Origin: Lasiodiplodia sp. COLG20
Lineage: Eukaryota > Ascomycota > Dothideomycetes > Botryosphaeriales > Botryosphaeriaceae
Direction of reading: 5' to 3'
Assembly (NCBI GenBank): GCA_009801085.1
Contig: VNWV01000005.1
Coordinates: forward strand, 1,426,001 to 1,490,000
DNA length: 64,000 nucleotides
This document shows positions 43,979 to 56,169 of this stretch, one piece after another (position 1 is the stretch's first letter; the number at the start of each line of letters is the position of its first letter). A program made the position numbers and the translations under genes. The notes under the pieces were generated by a model. That model was not told the DNA's origin and made no database searches. It saw only the letters and a list, made by a program, of their open reading frames with translations.

Positions 43979-44738
43979 GGCAAATTGGCGGCTGAAGCGA
44001 GTGTGTGACTGAAGCGTCTGGAGTGGGAGGCAGAGACATCAGAGTTGTTTACGCCCTTGAAGTGTGACACTATTGCAAAATCTCAACCATGGCGTGCTGT
44101 GGTTATTGGGCTGCTAGCGCGCCGTTGAATCCCAGGGTATTACTTGAAGGAGCTAGCGTTGCGGGAGCTTAAGAGTTGTGGGATTCGGGTTTTGCGGGTC
44201 ATGCGGGGAAATGCGCCTGCTTCTATCGGTGCTGCTTCCGGCTTCAGTGGCACAAGATTGGCGCAGTTGCGCGGACCCCTTGCCTCTCTGTCCGATGAAG
44301 GCGTCGTCATCTTCGTCATTACTCACTCAACCTGACACCGTATCCCCAAAGCTGACTGCAGAGCGCTTTCCAGGCGCCCGTGAAGTTGGTGCGCGCTTGA
44401 AGAAAAAAATGAACGACCAGGGTGCTGCAGATCAAACACGGGCTTGCTGGAAAAGGTAGCAGATGGCGAGATGGATTGACAAAGGGACCGGACCACAGGA
44501 ATAGCACCGTCCGGTTGTGTCGGCAATTTTCGAAGAGACAAGACTCGAATCCTTCTCTCCTTTTTGGTATATTGCCCCTGCCCTATCGCACTACTCGGCC
44601 CCCGCTAAGCCGCTTCCTTCCGGGCGCTCAACCACCCCACCAGCGTGGATATTAACCCTGGGTGCCCCTGATTACTCTTTTATCCTGTGCTCTGCCGCTG
44701 CATGGCTTTTTTCGCCGCATCAAATTTTTTCCCACAAC
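43979..44738. other. Divergent intergenic region
   Basis: 760 bp between two outward-facing genes. The frame of the next gene is open upstream from 44,517, but the added residues are promoter-like, so I do not include them. Confidence 0.4.
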
Positions 44739-46025
44739 ATGTCACTAACATCATCAAACACCACCTCGGACATCCTTACCGAAGCCGAGGCCGTCCACCA
44801 GCTTTCGGACATAAGCCGGCGACTCTCTCGAGACCTCGCAGGCCTCCATACGCATCACAAATACATCAAAGCCGCCACTTTGAGCATTCGACAATGTCTA
44901 AACCGGCTACGAACAATGTCGCACGTGCCAACCCCGGCGATCCGCAAAAGCCAAGTCAACATGGCGCTGCAAGACGTCGCCGAGAGCCTGAACCTTAACG
45001 AACCCCTACGGCACGAAGCTGAGGCGATACACGACCACTTCTCCCAAACCATCCTCGCCAACAGCCTCATTCACTGGTCTCCCGGCGAGCCGTCCGTCAT
45101 GGTCCTCCTTCCGATTTCGGGCCGCTCTTTCCCCATCGGGACCCCTGCCACCTCACCACCGACTACCTCTGACGACGGCGACGCACAACAGCCGTCCTTC
45201 TTTCTATTGCGCTTTGACCTCGACCTCACCGCCGCCGACGATAACAGCGCTCAGACCATCTCCCTCAACCAGCACGCCCTGCACCCGCACGCGACCTCAG
45301 CAACTTCACGCATCTCTGCCCTCCACATCCCCAGCAACACCCACCTCAATGCCTCCGCCCTCTGGTCCCTCTCCGACCACGCCCGACATGATCAGGGCGT
45401 CCGCTACAATCTAGCCGTACAAACCACCATCTCACCTTCCCCAGCCGACACCACCGCCCTTTCCATAACCGTCGACGTCGTCGCCGCCGCACAGCAGCAA
45501 TCCGTCGCCACCAGCTCCTTCTGCGCCCGCAGCTGGATCCTCCCCTACCTCCTGCCCCGCCGCGTCTGCCCCTCCCGGCAAACTCGCTCCCCCACCCTGC
45601 TGCTGAACGCAGATCCAGCGCAGCGCGTGGTCCAGGTCGACGCCGTGCTTGCGGGTGGCGATGAGGAGCGATTAGGCGGCGGATGGATAGAAGAGGTGCG
45701 GTTGGTGGAGCGGCGGGCGGTGTGGGACGATGGGGAGGGGTGGAGGGGGCCTCCGGCTGTGGATGTTGCGGGGTTGCTGGCGCTGGAAGAGGGGACGGGA
45801 AGGCGCTGTGGGGATGTTGGACCGGAGGGGTTGGAAGGGGTGTTGTTGGATGCGGTGCTTGTGCTGGCTATGTTTGGGTTCGTGGTTGTGGGGAGGTGGA
45901 TGCGGAAGAAGGGTTGGAATGAGGCTGCTGGGCAGCGGAGGCCGTGCAGGTTGGGCGAGAAGCGGATAAGAGGCGGCGATGAGGAGAGAGGGCTGCGTCG
46001 GGATGAGAAAAGCGGGCAGATGTAA
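44739..46025 (+). CDS. Unknown protein with a C-terminal membrane segment
   Basis: 428 aa, single exon, starting MSLTSSNTTSDI after ACAACATG. The N-terminal half is helical (QLSDISRRLSRDLAGL, then a basic cluster). The centre is beta-rich with Ser/Thr-rich linkers. A hydrophobic segment LLDAVLVLAMFGFVVVG lies near residues 375-392, followed by a strongly basic tail. A tail-anchored or single-pass membrane protein is likely. I do not recognise the family. Confidence 0.65.
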   Translation: MSLTSSNTTSDILTEAEAVHQLSDISRRLSRDLAGLHTHHKYIKAATLSIRQCLNRLRTMSHVPTPAIRKSQVNMALQDVAESLNLNEPLRHEAEAIHDHFSQTILANSLIHWSPGEPSVMVLLPISGRSFPIGTPATSPPTTSDDGDAQQPSFFLLRFDLDLTAADDNSAQTISLNQHALHPHATSATSRISALHIPSNTHLNASALWSLSDHARHDQGVRYNLAVQTTISPSPADTTALSITVDVVAAAQQQSVATSSFCARSWILPYLLPRRVCPSRQTRSPTLLLNADPAQRVVQVDAVLAGGDEERLGGGWIEEVRLVERRAVWDDGEGWRGPPAVDVAGLLALEEGTGRRCGDVGPEGLEGVLLDAVLVLAMFGFVVVGRWMRKKGWNEAAGQRRPCRLGEKRIRGGDEERGLRRDEKSGQM

Positions 46026-46284
46026 GGGCTGGTTCAGAGCAGATCACTGTACTATGTGAGCATGGTATGCTTAGACTTCGGCCTCAAGGCAGTAGAACGG
46101 CTGACAAGAATAATTATGCGGGACGAAAAGTTGGGTATTCCTAAAAGAAGTGTGGACGCCACTGCTCTGGACAAGAGCAGATATCTGGATCTCCTGTCCA
46201 GAACCAGCATTAGCAACAAAAGATCGTGTAATCATATATCATACCACGGCGCATGCAAACCTCCACCTCAAAGTCCACAGTTCC

Positions 46285-48602
46285 TCAAAAACTCCCCTGC
46301 CTCTGCTCCCGCGGCTGCCTATCCTGCGATTGCTCGCCCCACGACGACCAATCTCCACCGCCATCCGTCAGCGTCGGCGACACCGAGATCTCCGACACTT
46401 CCCTCCCGTCATTCGCCCACGCCCCGCCATTCTTCTTCTTCTCATCCTCCTCCTGCCGCCGCCTCCGCTGTCCCTCCTCCTCCTCCTCGGCCCCACTCTT
46501 CTCCTCCTCAAACACCTCAGCCGGCACCTTTAGCCGCGGATGCTCGGGGTCCGACACGTCGAGCACGCCGAGCGTGTCGCCGGGCCGCTCCGTCGTCGGC
46601 ACCGCGCCCGCGCAGTTGCCCCACGCGCCGCCGAGCCCGAGCTCCTCGTGCGCCAGCCGCTGCAGCTGCAGCACGTCGTTGGCCACCCACTCCAGCCGCG
46701 AGTAGTGGTCGCCGCGTCGCCGCGTCTGGATGCAGGCCGTGATGGGCTCGATGGTGTACGAGAGGACGATGATGAAGCCGCCCAGCCCGAAGATCAGGGC
46801 GAGCCCCAGCGTCGAGATGTTGGTGTAGGCGGTGCTGCGCATTTTCTGTGGGGGGAGGAAGGGGTTAGTGGGTGGTGTTCTTGAAGTGTTCTGTGAATGG
46901 CAAGAAGAGGAAGAAGAGGAAGAATAAGAAGAAAATATACCTGGTTATGGCAAAACAAAGCTCCAATCTCATCCGATATCTTGGGAACGTCGGGATTCGA
47001 CGGGCCGGTGGCGACCTCGTGGAACGACAACTGGAGGCCGCCCATGGCCATGTTGAACCACGACTCGACTTCGACCTGCCACTGGTTGTCGGGCAGCGCG
47101 CCCTGCAGCCCCCAGCGCACCTTCTGCCGCGCGTTCAGCGCCGAAACGCCCAGCACGTTGATCAGGCCGTACACATCGGACAAGGTCTCCGTCGTTATGA
47201 TTCGGAACCAGTTGAGCGCTTTCACCTCGGCCTCGTCGCGCGCGATGCTAGGGTAGACAATGGCGTCGTCGATGCCCGAGCTCAGCGGCGTGCACTTGTC
47301 GCTGCCGTCGGGCATGTTCGGGTTGCACAACTGCTCTCGGTGTACGCAGCCGAGCACCGACGCCGGCTCGTCTTGGAGGAAGACTTGGTCGAGCACGAAG
47401 CCCGAGCTGTACTCAGTCGGCTCGGCCCCCGTGCGGTGCGCCGAGAACCACGGGTCGTCGGTTGCGTTGCGGAACTGGATGGCGTTGGCCGAGAGGAAGA
47501 AGAGCGACACGTCGGCGTACGGGGCCCGCAGCTCGTCGATGGGATAGAAATCAGTCCAGGGGATGTCGTACGAGTTGTTCATCGAGTAGGCTGCGTTAGC
47601 ACTCAGTTCGTACGTCTGCACGGTGCGGTTTATTTGGCTGTCAAGCAACTCTCTGTGCTCGTAGACAGCCTCTGACGCGTTCTCCGACGCGTTTCTGTAC
47701 CCCACCCAGTACTGCCTGTAGAGCTCTCGGATGCCGCTGTCCGAGTAGTTGTGCTTTACTTGGAACTTTGTCGTATTCAAGGGCGCGCATTCCATCGTCT
47801 TCCTATACTGGAACCTCAAGTTGGGCCCCGTATTCACGCCAAGGTCATCGAGGCTGTCAATCAATCCCGAGTCGAAGCGGATGTTTCCGTCCTGCGTGTA
47901 GCACATTTCGTCGGCGAAAGGGCAGCTGGCGTTGCGTTCGACTGTCACTGACAGCCTTGGCTTGACGTACGTCCCGCACTTCCCTGGGTTCGACGTGTTG
48001 GAGTAACACTGCTGTGCGTAGATGAAAGCGGCCGAAGCGCCCTGGGCGACGTACGAATTTGCGATGTTGAAGAAAGTGTCATTGTTGCCGGAAATGGTTA
48101 TCCCACAGCGATCACTGGAGACCAGCACCTCGTTCCCCATGCCGCTCGAGATGGTCGACGAGAAGCCGGAAGCGATTGCAAAGAGCACAAGAGTGACCGT
48201 GGTGAAAATGACAAGGGGCAAGAGCCGCGAGTACGCGTGTTTGGCCTTGTTCTTCCCGCTCCTCCATGACCAAAGAACTAGTAGTAGGCTGGCCAGGCCG
48301 CTGGCGCCATTAGCCGAGTTGCGTAATAAAGCTTGTCGTTGATGGTGCAGTCCATCGCGAGCGCTTGCTGTCGAGAATCGGGTGTGGAAAGCGAAACAGG
48401 CTATTCTCCAGAATGAAGTGCCGACAAGGGTGATGAAGAACGCTGTGAAGGCGATAAGGAGAGTGCCATCTCTCTGTGAAAGAGTTATGGTGGAGCCAAG
48501 GACCTTCCCGCGAGACCAATTGGTCCACATTCCAGTGTAAACGCCATAGTAATCCGGCGTATCTTGTTGGCTCGAAGTCAAGGAAGACAACGACGAGGCC
48601 AT
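46285..48602 (-). CDS. Large glycosylated polytopic membrane protein of unknown function
   Basis: 740 aa in two exons, 48602-46941 and 46845-46285; the 95-bp intron has a GT-AG end and a long pyrimidine tract, phase 0. The start at 48,602 (GCCATGGCC context) is preferred over an in-frame ATG at 48,653. Two or three N-terminal spans (LLIAFTAFFITLVGTSFW, GASGLASLLLVLW, LPLVIFTTVTLVLFAIA) precede an approximately 380-residue loop rich in N-x-S/T sequons and cysteines (CAPLNTTKF, CYTQDG, CVHREQLC), which should face outside. A final span (LGLALIFGLGGFIIVLSY) precedes a cytosolic Glu/Arg-rich tail. This matches a common but uncharacterised fungal membrane protein type. Confidence 0.8.
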
Positions 48603-50211
48603 GGCGGAAGGAAGATTTGGGTGCGTGTTTGAGAGATTGTAAACACGGCACACTGACTGTTTATGTCTCGCTCGCTCGCGACGTCCGTCTGTTCCAGTTG
48701 AATACTCATAACTTCATAAAAACAGTGTGCAAGGGTCGTTCTATACTAAATGAATCTGTGATGGGGTTTCCCGTGTGCGAATCATGCCACCGAATTCCTG
48801 GTTGACCGTCTGATGTGCAAAATTCCAAAGATCAACAGGGGACATTGGACTTAACTGGCAAGTCCACACTCCACTGTGATAGCCACTAAGCTCTTTCAAG
48901 TGCTCAGCGCTAAAATGTGTGATGATCACTGCCCACAAAGACTTCGCTAATTTTGGACATTCCGTCCCCAGCCCGTTGCCGATCGGCGATGATCCACTCT
49001 CAGCTGCGCCGCAATCTCTGCCGCAATCTTCGCGTTCAGACTTCCTGGTGGCCAACTTATCAGTGTAGCGAGCGGGCCCCCAAACACTCACTGGTTTCAT
49101 CCTTGAGGAACTGAATAGAGCCTTCGTGACATCGTTTGCAGGAACCTTTAGGTATGCAATCCACCATAAATGTGGCACAGCAAGCCATCCTTGACTGATG
49201 GGGCTGGTGATGGAAGCTCGCAGATAACGCCGAGTCATGGGCGGCAGCAACCTGTGAGGGCCAGGGAAAGATCAGCGCCCGCCGCCCTGCCAATCTATCA
49301 ACAAATGGTGGGCCGGCCATGCATTTCTCAGACGTGATAGGCAGACAGGAATAGCCCCAATGTCGTTATCGTTGTCACCACATTGTGACTGCAGAACAGG
49401 TGGCTGTGTGCTTCCCCAGCAAATTGAAACCCTAGAAAGGTGCACCGATCGAACGGCCCTGCCCTATGAAGAACCTCTCATCAGTGTCGCTAACTCATTG
49501 ATGTGATTGGCGCATGAAGCAGTTCGGGAGTGAATTATGGGCCCCCAGCCAATGCTGCACAAAAATGAAGCGGAGCTCTTCCCGGTTCGATGAATCATCC
49601 CGCGCTTGTCGGAGCTTTTCCCGCTTGATGTCTTCGGCTCGGTGCCAAGCCATTCATATCACTTTCTTTTTTTCTTGACTTGAGAAAAAGCTCGCTAAAC
49701 GCTGGTGCTGACCTTACCTTTAACACTCAGCATCTCGCGCGCTGATGAAGGATAATCAACACTTTAAGTGTAGCTTTCTCAAATTCGTATTATTCATGAC
49801 AAATATATCTCTACGTCCTGAATTTTGTTCGACGTTGGCCGGGAAGGATTTAAGGTTGTAGATCCACTAGTCGCGAAGCAGCCTGAATAATGTGGAGTTT
49901 CGTAACGCCACGACCATCCACGCGAGCTTGGCCTGAGCACCGCGTCTTAACGAAAAAGGAATACTGAACACTGGTTTAGTTTGCTTTATATCTAAATAAA
50001 CCTGTGGTAGTCGAAGCTGTCGCCAGGATGCTTGCGCCGCAACCGAGCAAATCGGCGTAAGTATTTTTAAACCCGGCAATCACGACAAGAAATTAACAAA
50101 GAGAATAATTGCAGCAAAGCGATTTCCAAGCCTACATCTAACGAAGTGGGCTTTCTCTTCCTACCAAAGCTCTCTGAAAGGAGTCCAGTCAATGACCACC
50201 ATTGCACATTT
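48603..50211. other. Intergenic region, weak open frames only
   Basis: About 1.6 kb. Minus-strand frames at 48,741-49,320 contain a loose Cys pattern (ACCATFMVDC, SCKRC) but no start or exon structure I could support. They could be a decayed gene. Confidence 0.4.
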
Positions 50212-51032
50212 CTAATTTGTCAGTCCACGCCTGTCAATTTCCGAGAAATCAACATAACCCCGATCTTTTACAAAAGTGTAGTACCATGGTCCCTGCTCAC
50301 GTTCTTCTGTAAGGCGCACGTACACCTCCGCATGTGCTGGTCCACTGCGTTCCATCATCGCCGGCTTACCTTCTTCAGTTCTCTCGTCGATGAAGTAAAA
50401 CCTGAAAGTCGCTATCAGAAGAGGAATACCATCTTGGACAATGGATGACTTACTTGAAACCTCTACTTCGATATACGTTGCTCAAGTCCCAGATCATGTG
50501 CGCAGCTGCAGACTTGCCCATACCGAACGATAGAACCTGAGGAAGGGACAAGACGGGCAACTTGTTCCCGGTGAAAAAGAACGCTTTCGTTGTGTCTGCT
50601 GGTAGCTCTTTGAAGCCCAGAACAGCGTGATGTGCAGCCAGTGCAGCACTGATAACGTTGACATTCATGTCTTTATTGAAGCTCTCCAACGAGAAATCCT
50701 GGAGGGGGTCATTTTCCGGCAAGACGGTGCGTGCCGCTCCTGTGATTCATCTTTAGCTGACACCGGTTGGACCATCACATCGACATGCGCGTACCGTTAT
50801 AGATGACAACATTTGGGTGTCCGAATTCTGACTTGACTCGTTTGAAGACTCTGGGGATTGTTTCTGGGTCTGAGAGGTCTCCTCGGATCTCGAGTTCGCC
50901 ATTTGGTCCCCAGCCGTCCTCCTTTCCTCGAGCCACAAGAGCTACCTTGTAGCCTTTCGCAGTGAATGCATCTGCCGTGTTCTGACCAATGTTTGGTCCT
51001 GTGCCCAAGATCAAAAGGACTGAATGGCTCAT
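50212..51032 (-). CDS. Atypical short-chain dehydrogenase-like NAD(P)-binding protein
   Basis: 237 aa in three exons, 51032-50795, 50739-50454 and 50401-50212, with 52-55-bp introns and the frame kept. The N-terminal Rossmann motif is LGTGPNIGQ after SHSVLLI, followed by GYKVALVAR. Where classical SDRs have YxxxK, this protein reads FGMGKSAAAHMI, so the catalytic Tyr is replaced by Phe while Lys is kept. The C-terminal part (FYFIDERTEEG, then EQGPWYYTFVKDRGY) is a feature I associate with a fungal SDR-like subgroup that often lacks the Tyr. NAD(P) binding is likely; classical dehydrogenase activity is doubtful. Confidence 0.82.
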
Positions 51033-51844
51033 GGTACCAAGATTCTTTCTTGGCTTTGAGTTCAACCGTGACTGGTTCACAAATATATATGCAATACTGT
51101 GGAACCGCACGCCGGAGCTATCGATGACCGATACCGAAATGCGGAGGTGAGCTGACAAATAGATGAATGTGGCGTGCGGTATAGGCTGACAAACAATAAG
51201 GCCGACACCGAAAATCGTCGGGGTGAGCGAATCCTTCCGATCCTTATTGGTCGCATTGAGATGGTGTTAGCCCGCACTTTCCTAGCCCCATGATGCAATA
51301 TTGCTAACATTTGTTTGGTGTCTAGATTGACAAGGCAAAGGAAACCCACCCGAGCTTTCTCGTGTGGTTGATTGTAAGTGACAAGATAACCTTATTGACG
51401 TGAATGATGCGCAAATACCAAAAAAGTCCGTTCAGCTGGTGGCGTTCCTTAAATCCCCAAATTCGGCCTAAAAACGCACCAGTACATTGTGACGCCGTAA
51501 ATATAAGAGAAACTTTACCGGGAAACAGCTCGTGCGTTTCCTACAACATAGTTCCCTCCAACGAAGATGAGCCCTGAGTTACATTCCTCAAGGAAAGAAC
51601 CGACGGAAGGATAGACCGAGAAGGATGTCCGAGGAGACACGGCGGGAAAGAAATCGGGCTCTCGCCGCCTTGTGTTACTGTTCATCCGCTCGACGCAAAT
51701 ACCAGTCTACGTGTTCCTCTCAGCATAAAAATTGCAGAAGAGATGATCGGATCCCTCTTCATCCATCGCAAAAGGAATATAAAGGCTGGATATTCTTCAT
51801 TGCCATCTCTCATCACAACTTCCTCATTTCCTCATCTCATCATA
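51033..51844. promoter_or_regulatory. Divergent intergenic region with TATA box
   Basis: TATAAAG at 51,778-51,784 lies 61 bp before the ATG of the small secreted protein gene at 51,845. Nothing else is recognised in the 810 bp. Confidence 0.45.
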
Positions 51845-52389
51845 ATGCATGCCCTACTTTCGCTCGCCTTCCTCCCCCACGTTCTCCTCTTCCTCCGCCC
51901 TACGATAGCATACCATGTCAACAGCTCTTGCTCTGCCGCCAGCGCTGAGCTCATACGCTCCGGCACGCTGCAAGCGATCAACATGGCCAGCGAAGCGCTC
52001 GACGCGATCAGCAAGACGCCGAGAGACGACAACGTCAACCTGATCATCGAGCTACTGTTCTGCCGACACGGCGAGGATCCGAACACCATCAATTTATCCA
52101 AGGTAACGAAGGCGTTGAGGATGGTTCAACAACTTCGACCTTGTGTGGAAGGTTAGTTAGCTGCACTTGCGTAATGCTACTTAAGGCGAGAATCTTACAT
52201 CGCAAGTACATGATTTCTTCTGGCTGTGAAGCTACCAGCAAATTCACCAAGGACTACGAAGGGGAGTGCGCGACTTTCAACATGACACTCGCAGTTACCG
52301 AGGTGGATCATATGGGAAGAATGGATGACACTGGTTGCGTACGTACTACAGGCAGAAAATCCGCGGAGCAGAATAGCATCTGTTCTTAG
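51845..52389 (+). CDS. Small secreted cysteine-containing protein
   Basis: 154 aa in two exons, 51845-52151 and 52232-52389. The 80-bp intron uses GTTAGT and an acceptor at CTGTGAAG, the joint that keeps the frame; alternatives hit stops. Residues 1-22 are a clear signal peptide (MHALLSLAFLPHVLLFLRPTIA). The mature part has about six Cys. The block SCSAASAELIRSGTLQAINMAS followed by a helical segment is reminiscent of the start of secreted M35-like metallopeptidases, but no HExxH zinc motif exists, so it is not a peptidase. Candidate secreted effector or remnant; function unknown. Confidence 0.65.
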
Positions 52390-53506
52390 TTCATTCAGCA
52401 GGCTCAGAATGCATGGTACAATGTAAAAAATGTTGGCCGATGACCTGTGGTGTCTGCATTAAACTCATGTGAAATTTGCCATTGGATGCGCGAGTCACAG
52501 CTGACTATCGATGCACCGAGTCTGCTAGACAAGGTCATGACTCATGCGGCACAAACTAACGCGCACTTGCTTTAGAGGAGAGTTTCAGGTTGTATGTCTG
52601 TGAGCATCAACGGTGGTGGGCTCGGCTCGGCTGAGGTGTCGGACGGGCGGGCAAAGAGCGCGTGCAAGTGACGAAGTATGGCAATGGTTGATGGCAGCGG
52701 CGCGAGCCGTCGCAGAAGGAGGTGTATAAATGCCAGCCAAACGAAAAAGTCCCTCTGCTCGTTTCTCGGCTTTCGTGGCAGCACCGGATTGTGAGCTGGC
52801 GGGCAAAGAAAATGTGTGGAGACGGAAGGAGTGGAGGGAGCAAGCCTCCACGGGTGAAACGCGGGAAGGGCGTCAGCGGGGACGGATAGAAATTCTTCTG
52901 TGGGCAGCGGGAAGCGCTGGTGGAACGCAAACACGACGTAGCCGGGTGCTCGGAATGGGGGTACCGGTGGCGATCAAACAACGTTTGGGGGTCGCCAATC
53001 GCTAATCAGGCAAATTATCTGGAGCTATTCGCCTATAAAAAACAAATAAGTCGTCTATAGATATGTTAGGTTGCATTAGATATCTACCTGTAGCTCCACA
53101 ACCTCCGCTCGCTTCGCCAGCAGCAGTAATTGGCACCTCTAGCCGCTTATCGAGCATGCTATATCAAAGACAACATCTAAGGGCTGTTCCTCGAATGTCA
53201 TTGCTATGAACATGCCTGTTCTCGGCAACCATACATCTCGCTACCACTCTCAGATATCCTTGATTTCTTCTAGTGGTTAGTGCCAAGATGTGTCGATGAG
53301 GCCTCTTCAAATATCCCAGGTTGGAATTTGTGATGTTCGGGACTCGTATCCTCTTTCAGCAGACCAGGGAGATCGCCATTATATGAGGAAACCTGTCACT
53401 GATTATAACTCTCTTTGCCTGAAAATCGTCGGATTGTACTCGATCCTGTGGTGTCTCATCCTACAACCTGAATACAAATGAAGTCCGTCTTCGTGGATTT
53501 CCCTTC
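52390..53506. other. Intergenic region without a gene
   Basis: About 1.1 kb. Overlapping frames on both strands at 52,570-53,005 look like chance frames in GC-rich DNA. A tRNA-like A-box near 53,270 is not supported by the remaining structure. Confidence 0.4.
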
Positions 53507-54871
53507 TCAAGCCTTCGGTCCTTCACCCTCAATCAAGAGACGCATCTTCTCCGCATAGTCATACCACCCCGGCAACACTTCCCGGTGGAAGTAGTCCATC
53601 CCCTCCGCCCCATCGCGCCCCTCGAAATCATCCTTCAGATCCCAAACCCGATCCGGTCCCGCACCAAGAACTCTCCCTACAACAAACAGATCCGTTAGCC
53701 AACCGCTTCTCGAACCACGGCCCCCGCACGCGCTTCTTTAAACCGAAAACCAGAACTACTGTCCTCCACCCCCAAAGGGAAAAAAAAAAAAAAANNNNNN
53801 NNNNAAAAAAAAAAAAAAAAGAACTCACCAACCACACCCCCCTCCTCCAACACCCTCACCGCGCGCACCACGAACCCCGTATCCTCCGCCACCGGACACC
53901 CGACGGCATGAAACAGCCCGCACAAATCCGGCGCCTCCTTCCCGCCCTTGGACCCGTCCGTCATGGGCGTGCGCGTCAACCACGGCGCGACGGCATTCAC
54001 GCGGTGGCCCCTCGCCGCGAATAGCGGGCGCAGGATGCGGAACAGGCCGCGCGCGGCGTGCTTGGACGCGGTGTAGGCGGCCGAGTTCGGGAAGTCGACG
54101 TAGGTCAGCATGGAGAGGAAGACGGTGAGGTGTTTGTGGTAGGTGGTGTCGTCGTCGGTGCCATTGCCGTTCGCGCCGTCAGCGGTGGTGGAGGGGGGCA
54201 GCTCGAAGTAGATTTGGGCTAGCTTGGCCGTGTAGTGCAGGGCGAGGGCGTTGACGGCGAGGGCGCTGGTGTCGGGGGTGGGCGGGATGTCGGCCGCGGC
54301 GTCGAGGGCGGCGGACGGCGGGAGAGGGGCCTCGTCGGGTAAGATGAAGGGGGAGCCCAGCAGGCCGGCGCAGGTGACGACGGCGTGCAGGACGTGCGCT
54401 GGGTGGAAGCGGACGGCGGCTTTGAAGGCGGCCACCTGGCTGGGCCAGGAGGTGAGGTCTGTGAGGACGAATTGGGCGCTTTTTGGGGGAGAGAGGGAAA
54501 TATCAACAGGATGGATTTCTTCCGAGGATGTGGAGGTGCTGCTGCTCACTGGTAGCCTCTTTCTTGGAGAGAGGCGGCGTGCTTCAGGCCGAGCTCTTCG
54601 TTGATGTCGACGATGTTGACGTAGGCCCTGCGATGGTAGTTTAGTTACACTAGGCCAATCAAAGATCGGGTGTAACCGAAGGAGAAAATGGGTGAGTGGA
54701 TATCGCATACCCCTTCTCCGCATATGTCTCCGCAAGTGAGGCGCCCACACCAGAGGCCCCGCCGGTGATTATTACATTCTTTCCGGCTAGTGAAACACCC
54801 GTCAGTTCTTGCTTGTTGCACTGGTCCAGGCTCAACGCAGGAGAAAGTGGGATGGAAGATTGAGGAGACAT
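53507..54871 (-). CDS. Short-chain dehydrogenase/reductase (SDR), with an assembly gap in an intron
   Basis: 352 aa in four exons: 54871-54711, 54627-54550, 54478-53829, 53676-53507. The frame is kept over all joins. The cofactor motif TGGASGVG follows KNVIITGG; the active-site motif YTASKHAARG holds Tyr and Lys; NAVAPWLTRTPM follows, as in classical SDRs. The product is an oxidoreductase acting on an alcohol or ketone, cytosolic, substrate unknown, of the 15-hydroxyprostaglandin-dehydrogenase-like type. The third intron (53,677-53,828) contains a poly-T tract (minus strand) interrupted by ten Ns, so its real length is unknown but the coding sequence is unaffected. Confidence 0.88.
53795..53804. 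other. Assembly gap of 10 N inside a poly-A tract
   Basis: Flanked by 15 and 16 A on the plus strand. Ten N is probably a placeholder; the homopolymer length was not resolved. Confidence 0.95.
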
Positions 54872-56169
54872 TTTGGCAGACAGCAGCGTCAGTGAGGGGC
54901 TGGGGCCGATGTGGAAGAGAACCAGCTGCAACGCAAGTCAAATAAATTCGATCGTCGCGGATAATTTGTTTACTTTCGTATTGTGCCTTCCGAATGTGGC
55001 TTCGTCGAGCTGAATGCTGGCATTCAGCCTGCATGCCAAGATGTCTACTTCTCCACATTTCACTTGAAGCTAGTTCGCTAGGTTCCGGGCTTCGATTAGG
55101 GCGGTCACATATTCTCACGACATATAAGCGAACGATGCAGGGTTTTCAGCAACGTAACACGTTCTTGGGGAAGGACAGAGAATCGTCGCAGACTTGACTT
55201 ACGTCAGGTGATCGTCCTGTAATCACTATTCGCCCACCTACAAAGACTTGATTATACAAGGCCTAAAAAAGGATCGATTCGATTTGCGAAGCCCATGGAA
55301 AGAGAAACCCCCCAATCAACGTTGGTTTCTCGGCTCTCCGCTCAGAGCCCCACCGCCCGCATGTGGGGCCGCACTGAGCAAGCGCAGCTTACACCCACCC
55401 CCGACGTCAACTTTGTCTCGGACTGCACGACCCCGCGATATGTTTCTCATGCGGGGAAAGGGAAATATTCTGTATATCTACCCAATGACTGTTGTCGCTA
55501 CGTATCTTCGTTCGTCTACAGTTAATTCCAGGCCATTGCATGGCCACGGCTCACTGTTCCGATGACGACGCGTCTGTATGTCAGCCTCCGAGCATCCCTA
55601 TAACTAATGCGGGTTGAATGTGTGTCTTGTGTTGGGTGTGTGTGTTTCGAAAGAGACGGTGAACAGGAGCTGCACTCAGCTGAAATCCTTACCACTGTTA
55701 TGCCCAGGCCTTACCAGGAACGGACCGGCACATGCTTTTTCTCACGGGAGACCCTTTTCGGACTATACCGCAACAGTGCGTTTCCAATTCCCTCATATTA
55801 AGCCAAAGGCGTAGTGCTGACAGGGTCCTCACTAGCTGCCCATCAATCGGAGACGCTGTCGTTGCCATATGAAAGGACATCACTAATGACTTAGGAACCG
55901 TATGGTAATGAGAAATATACTTTTGTACATTCATAAAGTACAGCCTATCATGGTATCATCAAATATTCATACAGCATCCGCCACCATACCCATAACTTGA
56001 CATCGATCATGGTATCATGAAAAAAAGGAACAAAGAAAAGCAACGCCAACCGAAACGCTACTAACAAGAGCTTACAACATAGACGCTCTGTTTGCAAAAG
56101 AGAGCAACGCCAAAGCACACATGCTGAGGTCAGACGCCCTCAATCTCTGTGCACAAATGACAAACAATC
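54872..56169. other. Intergenic region without a gene
   Basis: About 1.3 kb holding the SDR promoter and the transporter 3' end. Short frames overlap on both strands; none is supported. Confidence 0.45.

Noticed and set aside
48741..49320. Minus-strand frames with scattered Cys (ACCATFMVDC, SCKRC)
   Set aside because: They suggest a zinc-cluster-like remnant, but the Cys spacing does not fit a known cluster and no exon model could be built.
52572..53005. Overlapping frames on both strands, 90-124 codons
   Set aside because: Mutually antisense, low-complexity, without motifs or a plausible promoter arrangement.
53255..53350. tRNA-like sequence (TCTAGTGGTTAGT A-box and CCCAGGTTGGAA B-box-like)
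   Set aside because: The spacing is about 10 bases too long, the T-stem does not pair and no matching acceptor stem is visible. At most a very decayed tRNA relic.
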